Shown piece by piece: positions 16,724 to 25,605 of a DNA stretch of 64,000 nt. The stretch is from Paracoccus laeviglucosivorans (GTDB lineage: Bacteria > Pseudomonadota > Alphaproteobacteria > Rhodobacterales > Rhodobacteraceae), in NCBI RefSeq assembly GCF_900182695.1, contig NZ_FXTK01000011.1, forward strand, positions 1-64,000. Direction: 5' to 3'. The notes below the pieces were generated by a model, which was given only the letters and a program-made list of their open reading frames with translations, searched no databases and was not told the origin of the DNA. The position numbers were made by a program, and so were the translations under genes. Position 1 is the first letter of the stretch. Each line of letters begins with the position of its first letter.

Positions 16724-17947
16724 TTGGCCAAAAACGTGCTCATCATCGGCGCCGGCGGCGTCGCGCAGGTGGTCGCGCATAAGGTGGCGCAGAATGCCAA
16801 GGAATTCGGCACACTGCACATCGCATCCCGCACGGTCAGCAAGGCCGAGCAGATCATCACGAGCATTCGTGAAAAAGGCCATAAGGTCGAATTTACCGCG
16901 CATCCGCTGGACGCCATGGACAGCGATGCCGTGGCGGCCCTGATCCGCCAGATCGACGCGAACATCGTCATCAACGTGGGCTCGGCCTTCGTGAACATGA
17001 CCGTCCTGCAAGGCTGCATCGATACCGGCGCGGCCTATCTGGACACCGCGATCCACGAAGACCCCGCCAAGGTCTGCGAAACGCCGCCTTGGTATGGCAA
17101 CTACGAATGGAAACGCCGCGAGGCCTGCGAGGCCGCGGGCGTCACTGCCATTCTGGGCGTCGGCTTCGATCCGGGCGTGGTGAACGCCTATGCCCGTCTG
17201 GCCGAGGATGAATATTTCGACAAGGTCGAATCCATCGACATCGTGGACATCAACGCAGGCTCGCATGGCCGTTGGTTCGCCACGAATTTCGACCCGGAAA
17301 TCAACTTCCGCGAATTCACCGGCACCGTCTATAGCTGGCAGAAAGGCGCGTGGCAGGAAAACAAGATGTTCGAGGTAGGCCGCGAATGGGATCTGCCCGT
17401 CGTCGGCAAACAGACCGCCTATCTGTCCGGCCATGACGAGGTGCACAGCCTGTCCGCCCGCTACAAGGACGCCGATGTGCGTTTCTGGATGGGCTTTGGG
17501 GCGCATTACATCAACGTCTTTACCGTGCTGCAAAACCTTGGCCTGCTGTCCGAACAGCCGGTGAAAACCGCCGAAGGCACCGAGGTCGTGCCGCTGAAAC
17601 TGGTCAAAGCCGTGCTGCCCGACCCCTCCAGCCTTGCGCCGGACTATGTTGGCAAGACCTGCATCGGCGATCTGGTCAAAGGCACGCAGAACGGCAAACC
17701 CGGCGAGGTGTTCATCTACAACGTCGCCGACCACAAGGAAGCCTTCAACGAGGTCGGCAGCCAGGGCATCAGCTATACTGCGGGTGTCCCCCCGGTCGCG
17801 GCGGCAATCCTTGTGGCGCGCGGCACCTGGGACGTCAAGAAGATGGCCAATGTCGAGGAACTGCCCGCGCGGCCGTTCCTTGAACTGCTGGGCGATCTGG
17901 GCCTGCCCACCCGCGTCATCGACGCGACGGGCGATCACCCGCTGTAA
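16724..17947 (+). CDS. Carboxynorspermidine synthase (saccharopine-dehydrogenase family)
   Basis: NADPH enzyme that condenses a diamine with aspartate semialdehyde to carboxy(nor)spermidine. The 407-residue product has a Rossmann start NVLIIGAGGVAQVVAHK, then IVINVGSAFVNMTVL and TGAAYLDTAIHED, and the catalytic domain GVGFDPGVVNAYARL with NAGSHGRWFATNF. The frame opens with a TTG codon; AAGGAG lies eight bases before it and no ATG is nearby, so TTG is taken as the start. A terminator follows, so nspC and this gene form a two-gene polyamine operon. Confidence 0.92.
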   Translation: MAKNVLIIGAGGVAQVVAHKVAQNAKEFGTLHIASRTVSKAEQIITSIREKGHKVEFTAHPLDAMDSDAVAALIRQIDANIVINVGSAFVNMTVLQGCIDTGAAYLDTAIHEDPAKVCETPPWYGNYEWKRREACEAAGVTAILGVGFDPGVVNAYARLAEDEYFDKVESIDIVDINAGSHGRWFATNFDPEINFREFTGTVYSWQKGAWQENKMFEVGREWDLPVVGKQTAYLSGHDEVHSLSARYKDADVRFWMGFGAHYINVFTVLQNLGLLSEQPVKTAEGTEVVPLKLVKAVLPDPSSLAPDYVGKTCIGDLVKGTQNGKPGEVFIYNVADHKEAFNEVGSQGISYTAGVPPVAAAILVARGTWDVKKMANVEELPARPFLELLGDLGLPTRVIDATGDHPL

Positions 17948-17970
17948 GTCGCCAGAATTTAATCAACATC

Positions 17971-18010
17971 AACCCCGCGATCAGGAACCTGACTGCGGGG
18001 TTTCTCGTTT
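17971..18010 (+). terminator. Rho-independent terminator of the polyamine operon
   Basis: AACCCCGC / GCGGGGTT stem (17971-17978 and 17995-18002) with a loop of 16 bases, followed by TTTCTCGTTT, 24 bases after the stop. Confidence 0.85.
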
Positions 18011-18036
18011 CCAGCAAGCGGCGCTTGGGGGATGCG

Positions 18037-19350
18037 ATGTCACCGGAAAATCCGAACCACATGTTTCCCCTTTCCGATCACCGGGAACGGCAAAGCCTGC
18101 CGCGTGTGGCGAACTGGGCGGTCATCGGGATCTTCCTGTTGCTGATGTTCAGCTTTTTCGCGCAGGCCCGCGCATTCCTGATGCCCGTGACGCTGGCGAT
18201 TCTGCTGTTCTTCGTGTTCTCGCCGTTTCGCCGCTTTATGGAGCGGCTGCACATCGCCCCGGTCATCAGCGCGACCATCGTGTCGCTGGGGCTGGTCGTG
18301 CTGGTGTCGGTGATCGGCTTCATCGTCTCGGGTCCGATCAACCGGCTGATCGACAACTCATCGCTGATCGAATACCGGCTTGAGCAACGCTTTGACGATA
18401 TCAGAAGCAATTTCAAGGGGCTGGAACGCGCCGCCGCCAAGATCGACGAGTTGACCGGCGGTGGTGGCGGCACCCTGCCCGAGGGTCAATCCACCCCGGC
18501 AGCACCCACCCCCAACGACGACCCGACCAGCAATGTCACCGGCACCGTGACGGGCACGGTCACCAGTGTTCCGACCCCCGGCGCACCGCAGCCCCCCGAC
18601 CAGCATATTCAGGTCGAGGTGAACTCAGCCCCGCAATCCTCGGCATTGACCGGCGCAATGGAGCTTGGCCCGGCTTTCATCGGCCAGATCATCTTCACCC
18701 TGTTCATGCTGTTTTTCCTGATTTCTTCGGGCGATCTGCTTTATCTCAAGATCGTGCAAAGCTTCGACCGGATGAGCGAGAAGCGCGCAGCCTATCTGGC
18801 GCTGCGCGAGATCGAACAAAGGCTGGGCGATTATCTTGGCGCGATCACGCTGATCAACGCCTGCCTTGGCATCGCCATAGGCTTGGCGATGTGGGCATGG
18901 GACATGCCCAGCCCGATGCTGTTCGGCGTGTCGGCGTTCCTGCTGAATTATATCCCCTATCTGGGGCCGGTCACCGGGGTCATCATCGCCTCGTTGGTCG
19001 GGATCTTCGTCTTTGACGACTTTTTCACGCCGCTGATGGTCGGAGTGACATATCTGACCATCACCTCGATCGAGGGGCAGTTGATCACGCCCTATTTCGT
19101 CTCGCGCAAATTGCAGCTGAACACGGTTGTGGTGTTTCTGACCGTCGCACTTTGGGCATGGCTGTGGTCCGTGCTGGGCATGATCGTCGCCGTGCCGCTG
19201 CTGGTGGTGATGCGGGTGCTGGCCGATCACATTCCGGGGCTTGAGAAGTTCGGCAACTTCCTTGCAGGCGAAGATCCACCCCAGCTTGAGGCCGAGGATG
19301 AGGAACCGCCCCCTTCGCCGTCTTCTGGCGCATTTGTGTCAAAGGGGTGA
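18037..19350 (+). CDS. AI-2E-family (UPF0118/PerM-like) membrane permease
   Basis: 437-residue polytopic membrane protein of the AI-2E transporter-like family; members export or exchange small solutes, and the substrate cannot be read from sequence. Helices occur near residues 30-75, 80-110, 220-245 and from 285 to the end, with the family's LNYIPYLGPVTGVI and EGQLITPYF in the C-terminal half. Between the second and third groups is a Gly/Pro/Thr-rich insert of about 60 residues (residues about 150-210), longer than usual. The ATG at 18037 follows GGGGG; an in-frame TTG at 18025 is less likely. It lies just after the polyamine terminator, with its own unit. Confidence 0.82.
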   Translation: MSPENPNHMFPLSDHRERQSLPRVANWAVIGIFLLLMFSFFAQARAFLMPVTLAILLFFVFSPFRRFMERLHIAPVISATIVSLGLVVLVSVIGFIVSGPINRLIDNSSLIEYRLEQRFDDIRSNFKGLERAAAKIDELTGGGGGTLPEGQSTPAAPTPNDDPTSNVTGTVTGTVTSVPTPGAPQPPDQHIQVEVNSAPQSSALTGAMELGPAFIGQIIFTLFMLFFLISSGDLLYLKIVQSFDRMSEKRAAYLALREIEQRLGDYLGAITLINACLGIAIGLAMWAWDMPSPMLFGVSAFLLNYIPYLGPVTGVIIASLVGIFVFDDFFTPLMVGVTYLTITSIEGQLITPYFVSRKLQLNTVVVFLTVALWAWLWSVLGMIVAVPLLVVMRVLADHIPGLEKFGNFLAGEDPPQLEAEDEEPPPSPSSGAFVSKG

Positions 19351-19421
19351 CAGGAATTACTGGACGCAGACAAAACAGATGGCATGATCGCGACAATAGC
19401 CATTGTTGATTCGCGTCTTAC

Positions 19422-20468
19422 ATGCCCGAAACCGTTGATAGCCAGACCAAGACATCGCAGCAGCCCCCGGCACCGCGGTTGCGCATCGGTTTTCTGCTGG
19501 CGCCGCGCTTTACGCTGTCGGCATTTGCCAATTTCATGGACGTGCTGCGGCTGGCCGCGGATGATGGCGACGGCTCGCGTCAGCTGCGCTGCCGCTGGTC
19601 GGTTCTGTCTGCGGATATGGCGCCGGTGCAGTCGTCCTGCGGGCTGCGCATCGAACCTGATGAACGGCTGGGCGACCCATCCCGCTTTGATTACATCATC
19701 GTGGTCGGCGGGCTGATCGACAGCGGTGCCGGGCTTTCGCTGGAACAGAACGCCTTCCTGCAACGCGCGGCGACAGCCAAGGTCCATCTGGGCGGGCTGT
19801 GCACGGGCATGTTCGCCTTGGCGCGGTTGGGGCTGATGGACGGCTACCGCTGCTGCGTAAGCTGGTTCCACCATCAGGACTTTCTGGCGGAATTCGAAAA
19901 GATGCGCCCCGTGTCGGACCAGATTTTCGTGGTGGATCGCGACCGGCTGTCCTGTTCGGGTGGTGTCAGCGCCGCGCATTTGGCAGCATTTCTTGTCGAT
20001 CGTCACCTTGGCCGCGCGGCGGCGCGCAAAAGCCTGTCGATCCTGATGATCGACGAGCCGATGACCGGCGACCGTCCCCAGCCCGGCCTGCCGCTGGAAC
20101 TGAACGCCCGCGATCCGCTGGTGCGCCGCGCGCTGTTGTCGATGCAGCAAAACCTGCACGCCCCCCTGCCCATCGCCCGCATCGCCCGCGATCTGGGCGT
20201 GGGGCGGCGCAAGCTGGAACGGCATTTCAACGCCGATCTGGGCATCCCGCCCGCCGATGCCTCGATCCGCATCCGGCTGGCGCAGGCGCGGATGCTACTG
20301 GCGCGCACGGACCGCACCGTCACCCGCATCGCCGAAGAGACGGGCTTTTGCGACGCCTCGCACCTGATCCGGGTGTTTCGCGAAACCGAAGGGACGACGC
20401 CCGATCTGTGGCGGCAGGAACGTGCGCTTGACATGGACGGGGCCGAGCCCGAGGCTGCCCCCGCATAA
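19422..20468 (+). CDS. GlxA-type transcriptional regulator (DJ-1/PfpI plus AraC domain)
   Basis: 348-residue regulator. The N-terminal half is a class I amidotransferase-like DJ-1/PfpI fold (IGFLLAPRFTLSAFANFMD, DYIIVVGGLID, and LGGLCTGMFALARLG with the Cys elbow). The C-terminal half is an AraC DNA-binding domain with two helix-turn-helix units (IARDLGVGRRKLERHFN, IAEETGFCDASHLIRVFR). Relatives in Pseudomonas and Rhizobiales control glycine betaine, carnitine or arginine use; the ligand here is unknown. There is no evident ribosome site before the ATG, so a leaderless mRNA or another start is possible. The next gene begins 14 bases after the stop. Confidence 0.85.
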   Translation: MPETVDSQTKTSQQPPAPRLRIGFLLAPRFTLSAFANFMDVLRLAADDGDGSRQLRCRWSVLSADMAPVQSSCGLRIEPDERLGDPSRFDYIIVVGGLIDSGAGLSLEQNAFLQRAATAKVHLGGLCTGMFALARLGLMDGYRCCVSWFHHQDFLAEFEKMRPVSDQIFVVDRDRLSCSGGVSAAHLAAFLVDRHLGRAAARKSLSILMIDEPMTGDRPQPGLPLELNARDPLVRRALLSMQQNLHAPLPIARIARDLGVGRRKLERHFNADLGIPPADASIRIRLAQARMLLARTDRTVTRIAEETGFCDASHLIRVFRETEGTTPDLWRQERALDMDGAEPEAAPA

Positions 20469-20482
20469 GCGCGGGAGTTGCA

Positions 20483-21055
20483 ATGGATGCTTACGGCCAC
20501 CTGCGGGTTCTGGTCAGCCTGATCCTTGGCTTGTCCATCACCCGTGTCCTGTCCGGCCTGTCGCGCCGTATCCAGCAACCCGGCCGGACGCAGGCGATGC
20601 ACGCCCAGATCGTCTGGGCGTTCGTGCTGCTGCTTAGCGCCGTGCATTTCTGGTGGTGGGAATTTGCGCTGCGGGACATCCCTGTCTGGCATTTCGGCGC
20701 TTATGTCTTCGTGCTGTCCTATGCTGCGCTGTTCTTTCTGATGGCGACGCTGATCTTTCCCGACGCCGCCACCGACCATGCCAGCAGCGAGGATTTCTTT
20801 CTGCGCCGCCGCCGCTGGTTCTTTGGCCTGTTCGCGCTGTCATTCGGCTTCGACCTGATCGACACGCTGATGAAAGGGACCGAGCATCTGCGCCTGCTTG
20901 GTCCCGAATATCCGCTGCGCCTGCTGGCCGGGGCAGCGCTGGCGCTGTTTGCCACGCATCCGCGCAATTCGTCGCGCAGGCTGGCAGTGCTGGGACTGAT
21001 CTGGTTGCTTTACGACATCAGTTGGATCGCAAGGCGTTATGACAGCCTTGGCTGA
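20483..21055 (+). CDS. Small polytopic membrane protein, unknown
   Basis: 190 residues with about five hydrophobic helices (residues 7-24, 42-60, 68-92, 108-122, 150-180) and an Arg-rich loop FFLRRRRW. I do not recognise the family. GGGAG precedes the ATG and the gene follows the GlxA-type regulator by 14 bases, so it may be co-transcribed with it. The aromatic-rich segment HFWWWEFALRD is distinctive. Confidence 0.65.
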   Translation: MDAYGHLRVLVSLILGLSITRVLSGLSRRIQQPGRTQAMHAQIVWAFVLLLSAVHFWWWEFALRDIPVWHFGAYVFVLSYAALFFLMATLIFPDAATDHASSEDFFLRRRRWFFGLFALSFGFDLIDTLMKGTEHLRLLGPEYPLRLLAGAALALFATHPRNSSRRLAVLGLIWLLYDISWIARRYDSLG

Positions 21056-21168
21056 CGCCTGATCGGCAAGGAATTGCCCCGCAAACGATCACGAAATCTT
21101 GGGTCATTGCCTTGCGCAAATTGCGGGCGCAATCAAAGCGGGATCAAGGACTTCAACGGAATCCCGAA

Positions 21169-21600
21169 ATGAAATTTGGCAATATGCTGGGCAGCGCACT
21201 TATCTTCGCGACGCTTGCCTCTGGCACGGCGCTCGCAGACGATCATCGCGGACGCGACCGCCATGACCGGCACGAACACCGCCACGATGATCATCGCCAC
21301 CACGACAAATTGCGTGACGACAAGCGGCACGACCGCCGCCACGCCTTTTGCCCGCCGGGCCTGGCGAAAAAAGACCGCGCCTGCGTCCCACCCGGACAGG
21401 CGCGTCGCCACCGCCACCCGCATGTGGGCGATGTCTTTGACCGCCGCGCCTATACCCATCTGCGCGACCCGCACCGCTATCAGCTGGAGGATCGGCGCAG
21501 CTGGGATTACTATCGCGATGACAACCGCATCTATCGCATTGATCGCCATACGCAAAAAGTGCTGGCGGTCATGAACCTGATCCAAGCCTTTTCGCGCTGA
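21169..21600 (+). CDS. Periplasmic RcnB-like protein with His/Asp/Arg-rich segment
   Basis: 143 residues. A signal peptide (FGNMLGSALIFATLASGTALA) is followed by about 40 residues made almost only of H, D and R, and then a C-terminal domain with HVGDVFDRRAYTHLRDP and NRIYRIDRHTQKVLAVM, the pattern of RcnB/YohN. RcnB in E. coli influences nickel and cobalt efflux from the periplasm. The His-rich stretch suggests metal binding, but that is inferred. The ATG at 21169 was chosen because the signal peptide starts there; an upstream TTG frame extension has no support. It converges on the GT-C-like gene, only 15 bases away. Confidence 0.75.
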   Translation: MKFGNMLGSALIFATLASGTALADDHRGRDRHDRHEHRHDDHRHHDKLRDDKRHDRRHAFCPPGLAKKDRACVPPGQARRHRHPHVGDVFDRRAYTHLRDPHRYQLEDRRSWDYYRDDNRIYRIDRHTQKVLAVMNLIQAFSR

Positions 21601-21615
21601 GGCTGTGCCGGCGGA

Positions 21616-23211
21616 TCAGTTCGCCGCGCCTTGCCTTGCGCAATAATAAAGACCCGCGCCATGCCCTTCGATTGCAGGGTTACAGGGACCGACGGTCTTG
21701 GCTGCAACCGAAAGGAACGGGATGCGGTCCTGCGCAGACGGATCGTTGTTGAACAGCAGCCACAATTCCGTCTGACCCGCAGCCTGCGCGGCGATGGATT
21801 GCGGATAGTCGGGATTGCCCAGCCATTCGCCACCATGCTGCGCAGGCGGCAGGAACTCGGCCCCGCGCACCTGCCATGCGACGGGACCGCTTGCGCTGTC
21901 CATCTCTCCCAGCACGGTGTTCGGCCGCGGTGCAAGCAGTTCGAACACCGGCTGACCGCTGCCGTTGATCCAGACCGGCGCCTCGGGGGCGGTGTCGCGG
22001 ATATGGGCAAGCATCTTGCCAAGTTCCTGCGTCTGCCGCGTAAGCGCCGTGCCGATGCCCAGCCACAGCCCCATCACCAAGGCCGTCGCAACAATCACCG
22101 CGCCGGACTTCTGCGGCAATGAAGCCCCCAGCAAACGCGAGAGCGAGATCGCCATCAGCGCCGCCGTAAAGGGCATCAGGAAAATCGCATGACGCGGATA
22201 GGACAGGTGCAGCATCCCCGCCAGTTGCAAGACCGCCACCGCCGCGAAAACGCCAAGCGTCAGCCCGACCAGACCGGGCGCGGACTTGCGCGCGATGATG
22301 ACCAGCGCCGCAAAAAGCGCCAGGGCGATCAGTCGAATTGCGTGATAAGACAGCCCAAGCGGCAGGCCGATCAGATGCAGCCCCCCCTGCACGCGCGACA
22401 GCCAGCTTGGACCAAAGGCATTGACTACGGCATCCAGCAGCCCGCCCAACCGCTTGACCAGCAGCCCGGCAAGCCCCTGCCCCGCTTCGGGGCTGTAGAC
22501 ATGCGCATAGGCCTGAATCTGCCAGACGACCAACCCGCGATTAAGGAACAGATATATGGCACCCAGATAGACCATCGCCAGAACCGCGGTGACGACCACT
22601 GCCGGGGCCAACCGATCAGGCTGATCGCTGCGCAGGCGCATGACGGCAATCGCCATCAGCATCCCCGCCACGACGACGGGAACGGTGAACGACACCAGCC
22701 CTGCCACGACCACCGCCAGCAAGAACAGCGAAAGCGCGGCCATATCGCTGCGCGTCACCAGCGGTATCCCGCAGGCCAGAACCAGCGCCGAGGCAAAGAA
22801 TTCCGCGGAATAGTGTTTGATCTCGTTGGCATAGATCCAGATCATCGGAGAGCCGAGCAGCAATGCCACCACGATGATCTTGGCCATCCAGTCCCGGCGG
22901 ATCGGCGCGATCGACAGGATCAGCACGACACCCAACCCGATGAACAGCGCCGATAGATAGCGCAGCACGTGAAAAGGCGGCTCGGCGCCGAATATCTCAA
23001 GCAGCTGGCGCGAAAGCCACAGATAGCCCACCGGGGCGGCCTGTTCGTAATGCGGCAGCGGCGCGAAGATGTTCAGATCCGGCACCAGCAGGTTGGTGAT
23101 CAACATCGCCTCGTCGCCCCAGGGCTCGACCGGGGTTTGCGCCACGACCAGCAGCATCAGCAAGGGCACCAGCGCCGCGAAGACAAAAGGCAGATGACGC
23201 TTTGGAAACAT
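21616..23211 (-). CDS. GT-C-like polytopic glycosyltransferase (PMT/GtrC-like)
   Basis: 531-residue membrane protein with about ten to eleven helices. The first periplasmic loop carries PWGDEAMLI, the acidic pair that GT-C glycosyltransferases use, and a periplasmic C-terminal domain of about 130 residues follows the last helix (WLGIGTALT). These features fit a polyprenyl-phosphate-sugar-dependent transferase of the PMT/ArnT/GtrC type. The start at 23211 is chosen because it opens directly on a signal-anchor helix; the longer frame to 23319 runs into the GT2 gene. It is the last gene of a minus-strand glycan operon. Confidence 0.7.
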   Translation of the reverse strand: MFPKRHLPFVFAALVPLLMLLVVAQTPVEPWGDEAMLITNLLVPDLNIFAPLPHYEQAAPVGYLWLSRQLLEIFGAEPPFHVLRYLSALFIGLGVVLILSIAPIRRDWMAKIIVVALLLGSPMIWIYANEIKHYSAEFFASALVLACGIPLVTRSDMAALSLFLLAVVVAGLVSFTVPVVVAGMLMAIAVMRLRSDQPDRLAPAVVVTAVLAMVYLGAIYLFLNRGLVVWQIQAYAHVYSPEAGQGLAGLLVKRLGGLLDAVVNAFGPSWLSRVQGGLHLIGLPLGLSYHAIRLIALALFAALVIIARKSAPGLVGLTLGVFAAVAVLQLAGMLHLSYPRHAIFLMPFTAALMAISLSRLLGASLPQKSGAVIVATALVMGLWLGIGTALTRQTQELGKMLAHIRDTAPEAPVWINGSGQPVFELLAPRPNTVLGEMDSASGPVAWQVRGAEFLPPAQHGGEWLGNPDYPQSIAAQAAGQTELWLLFNNDPSAQDRIPFLSVAAKTVGPCNPAIEGHGAGLYYCARQGAAN

Positions 23212-23252
23212 GAACTCGGAACTCCGGGACGCTTGCGCGTGACTAGGGCATT

Positions 23253-24038
23253 TTAGGGGGCGAACTTTCCGGTTGCTGCGGCGATGGTCTGTCCCAGAAC
23301 AGCCAGTCGCGCGTTCCAACCGTTGATCTTGGTCGGCGGCTTTTCCCCCGAAGGATAGGCGCGCGTGACGGGTATTTCGCTGACCTTGTATCCAAGCTGG
23401 CCCGCGCGGACCGTCAGATAGAACAGCAGCTCATAGCGATTGAACACGTCGCGGAACGGCGCGACACGCGGGTCAAGCAGGTAACGCGCGGAATAGGCAC
23501 GAAAACCGTTGGTCGTATCGGTCAGCTTCTTCCGCGATGCCAGACTAAGCATCGGCGCATGGATCATCCGGTTGGCAAAGGCCCTGTCCAACGGCGTGTT
23601 GACCGCCTGACCGCCCTGCGCATAACGCGACCCCTGCACATAGTCGTCGCCCGCGTCCAGCCGCGCGACGAAGCCGGCAATCGCCTCGACCCCGTCCTTG
23701 CCATTGCCGTCGATGGTGACGATGCCGTCATAGCCCTGCCGCAGACAATAAGCATAGGCCATGCGCAACTGCGCGCTAAGCTTGCCCGGCCCCGTCTTGG
23801 TCAGACGGGTGCGCACGCCCTGCTGTGTCAGAAATTCCGGGTCCAGCGATCCATCGGTCGAACCGCCATCGGCAATGATCGTATCGGGATGGTCGGGCAA
23901 GGCAGCGATGCGCTGTAACTGGCCGCGAATCCGCTGTCCTTCGTTGATCACCGGGATGACCAGCGCATATTTGTGCCGCTTGGGGGCCAGTTCCAGCGTC
24001 TCGGATGCGGGCAATTGCCAGCCGCTGTCATTGAGCAT
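23253..24038 (-). CDS. Family 2 glycosyltransferase (dolichyl-phosphate-mannose-synthase-like)
   Basis: 261-residue GT-A enzyme. The nucleotide-binding strand is YALVIPVINEGQRI, followed by IIADGGSTDGSLD and the metal site IVTIDGNGKDG, a DxN/DxD variant found in polyprenyl-phosphate sugar transferases. TNGFRAYSARYL and the acidic NRYELLFYL follow as in DPM1-like enzymes. No transmembrane tail is evident. The start at 24038 is two bases past the gtrA stop, so translation is coupled. With GtrA and the GT-C-like protein it gives the three parts of a gtrABC system: charge the lipid, flip it, transfer the sugar. Confidence 0.85.
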   Translation of the reverse strand: MLNDSGWQLPASETLELAPKRHKYALVIPVINEGQRIRGQLQRIAALPDHPDTIIADGGSTDGSLDPEFLTQQGVRTRLTKTGPGKLSAQLRMAYAYCLRQGYDGIVTIDGNGKDGVEAIAGFVARLDAGDDYVQGSRYAQGGQAVNTPLDRAFANRMIHAPMLSLASRKKLTDTTNGFRAYSARYLLDPRVAPFRDVFNRYELLFYLTVRAGQLGYKVSEIPVTRAYPSGEKPPTKINGWNARLAVLGQTIAAATGKFAP

Positions 24039-24040
24039 GT

Positions 24041-24436
24041 TCAAGAATCGACCCTTCCCTTGAAAACAAGGCGTTGAAGCACGAAAAAATTCACGATGAA
24101 TGAAAATCCGGTCGCCAGAAAAATGGCCAGAGGATCGCTGATGGGCATCGGAAGTCGGTCCAGCACGGCCAGCACGATCAGCCGGACCAACAGGATCATT
24201 CCGATCGAGACCGCGTAGCTTACGATCTGCGGCAGGACCGCCTGAGGCTGTGTGCTTTTGAATGTCCATGCCCGGTGCAGCGCGAAATTGAACGCCGCGC
24301 CACAGATCAGCCCGGCCGCGCTTGCCAGCGGCCTTGGCGCTCCGGCGCCGACCAGCATGACCGCCAGGCCCAGATCGACGCCCAACCCCAGAACCACGAC
24401 GATCAGATAACGCAGCGCCTGTGGGGTCGCGGTCAT
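24041..24436 (-). CDS. GtrA-family membrane protein
   Basis: 131 residues, four hydrophobic helices, typical GtrA length and pattern: RYLIVVVLGLGVDLGLAVMLV in the first helix, GAAFNFALHRAWTFKS in the second, and FSFIVNFFVLQRLVFK at the end. GtrA proteins are thought to flip polyprenyl-phosphate sugars across the inner membrane. The ATG at 24436 overlaps the stop of the preceding FAD enzyme gene by four bases (ATGA). Confidence 0.88.
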   Translation of the reverse strand: MTATPQALRYLIVVVLGLGVDLGLAVMLVGAGAPRPLASAAGLICGAAFNFALHRAWTFKSTQPQAVLPQIVSYAVSIGMILLVRLIVLAVLDRLPMPISDPLAIFLATGFSFIVNFFVLQRLVFKGRVDS

Positions 24437-25605
24437 ACGGCAACCTTTCCGCTGGCCGTGATCAGCCTGTCGGTGGCTTTCGCAAATCGCGGCTCGCACA
24501 GGCGGACCTGATCGAACAGATCGTAGATATTGTCCAGCTTGGCCCCCAGGATCGAGGTCAGATGCGCCCCCGGATCGCGGCGGTAAAGAATGGGACGCGC
24601 GTCATCACCTTCGTTGCGCAGCAGCACTGTCTTTACCTCGTGGATCGAACTGCGCCATTCGGCCCCGGCCAGCACGGGCAGAAAGCGCGCGGCATCCTGA
24701 ACCATGAAACGCGCGCGACTGCCGACCTGCGGGGCGGCGACGTCATAGCGCAAATGCTGACGCAGCCCCTGACCGTCATCGGTCCAGCTTGCCCCCGGCG
24801 TGTAACGCACATGCGTCAACGAATGCAGGCCCGCCGCCGGGTATGGCATGGTAGAGAAGAACGGCCCGTCCATCACCGTGACCCCTACACGCTCCAGCTC
24901 GGGCGGTGGGACGACAAGCGCGACTTCCGCAGCTTCGTGCTTCAGCGCCAGCAGCGGCAGCCCTGCTGCCACGCGCAAGTGATTGATACGCGAATAGGTC
25001 ACGTCAAACACGTGCTTTGCGATAACCTCGGTCCCGTCGGACAGCGTGACGCAGGCCGCCGTCGCGGTCGGCGCCAGATGGATGGCCGAGGTGCCAAGCC
25101 GAATCTCGATCCCGGCTGCGTCGGCATGATGGGCAAGCTGGTCGCGCAACCGGGTATAATCGAACGCATATTCCGTGCAGGCGAAAATCCCCGCGATACG
25201 GTCGCGGTCGAACAGCGATGCAAGCTGAGGTCCGGCGACCGCGATGGGTGCCCCCATATCGGCGAACATCCGATAGAACCGCCGTGCCGTGACCTTGGAT
25301 TGTTGCGACGCGATGGCATAGGCCATGTCGAAGCGGTCGTGGATCGCTTCTGGAAAATCGTCGGCAAAGCGGCGATGCAGGCTAAGCGAACGCCCCGCCG
25401 TCAGGGCGCTGCGCGGGTAGTGAAACCCCGTATGCACCCGCGCCTGATTGACCCGAGATGCACGATCCATCAGTTGCGGGCGGGTCTCGACCAACAGCAG
25501 CGACCGGGTGACCGAGCGCAGAAACAGCGCCAGACACAGTCCGAAGAACCCGCCCCCGACGATCAGCGCATCGACGTGACGGGGCATGGAGGCGACATGG
25601 TTCAT
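24433..25605 (-). CDS. FAD-dependent oxidoreductase (DAO family)
   Basis: 390-residue flavoprotein. The dinucleotide-binding loop is DALIVGGGFFGLCLALFL, followed by ETRPQLMDRAS and NQARVHTGFHYPRS, a pattern found in D-amino-acid-oxidase-like enzymes encoded in polysaccharide clusters. It is soluble, with no signal peptide. In this operon it might oxidise a sugar or cyclitol hydroxyl or amine; the substrate is unknown. Four-base overlaps link it both to the GT2-like gene before it and to gtrA after it. Confidence 0.8.
   Translation of the reverse strand: MNHVASMPRHVDALIVGGGFFGLCLALFLRSVTRSLLLVETRPQLMDRASRVNQARVHTGFHYPRSALTAGRSLSLHRRFADDFPEAIHDRFDMAYAIASQQSKVTARRFYRMFADMGAPIAVAGPQLASLFDRDRIAGIFACTEYAFDYTRLRDQLAHHADAAGIEIRLGTSAIHLAPTATAACVTLSDGTEVIAKHVFDVTYSRINHLRVAAGLPLLALKHEAAEVALVVPPPELERVGVTVMDGPFFSTMPYPAAGLHSLTHVRYTPGASWTDDGQGLRQHLRYDVAAPQVGSRARFMVQDAARFLPVLAGAEWRSSIHEVKTVLLRNEGDDARPILYRRDPGAHLTSILGAKLDNIYDLFDQVRLCEPRFAKATDRLITASGKVAV

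Noticed and set aside
16514-17938. 474-codon minus-strand frame over the carboxynorspermidine synthase
   Set aside because: Antisense shadow of a well-recognised enzyme; no ribosome site and no domain.
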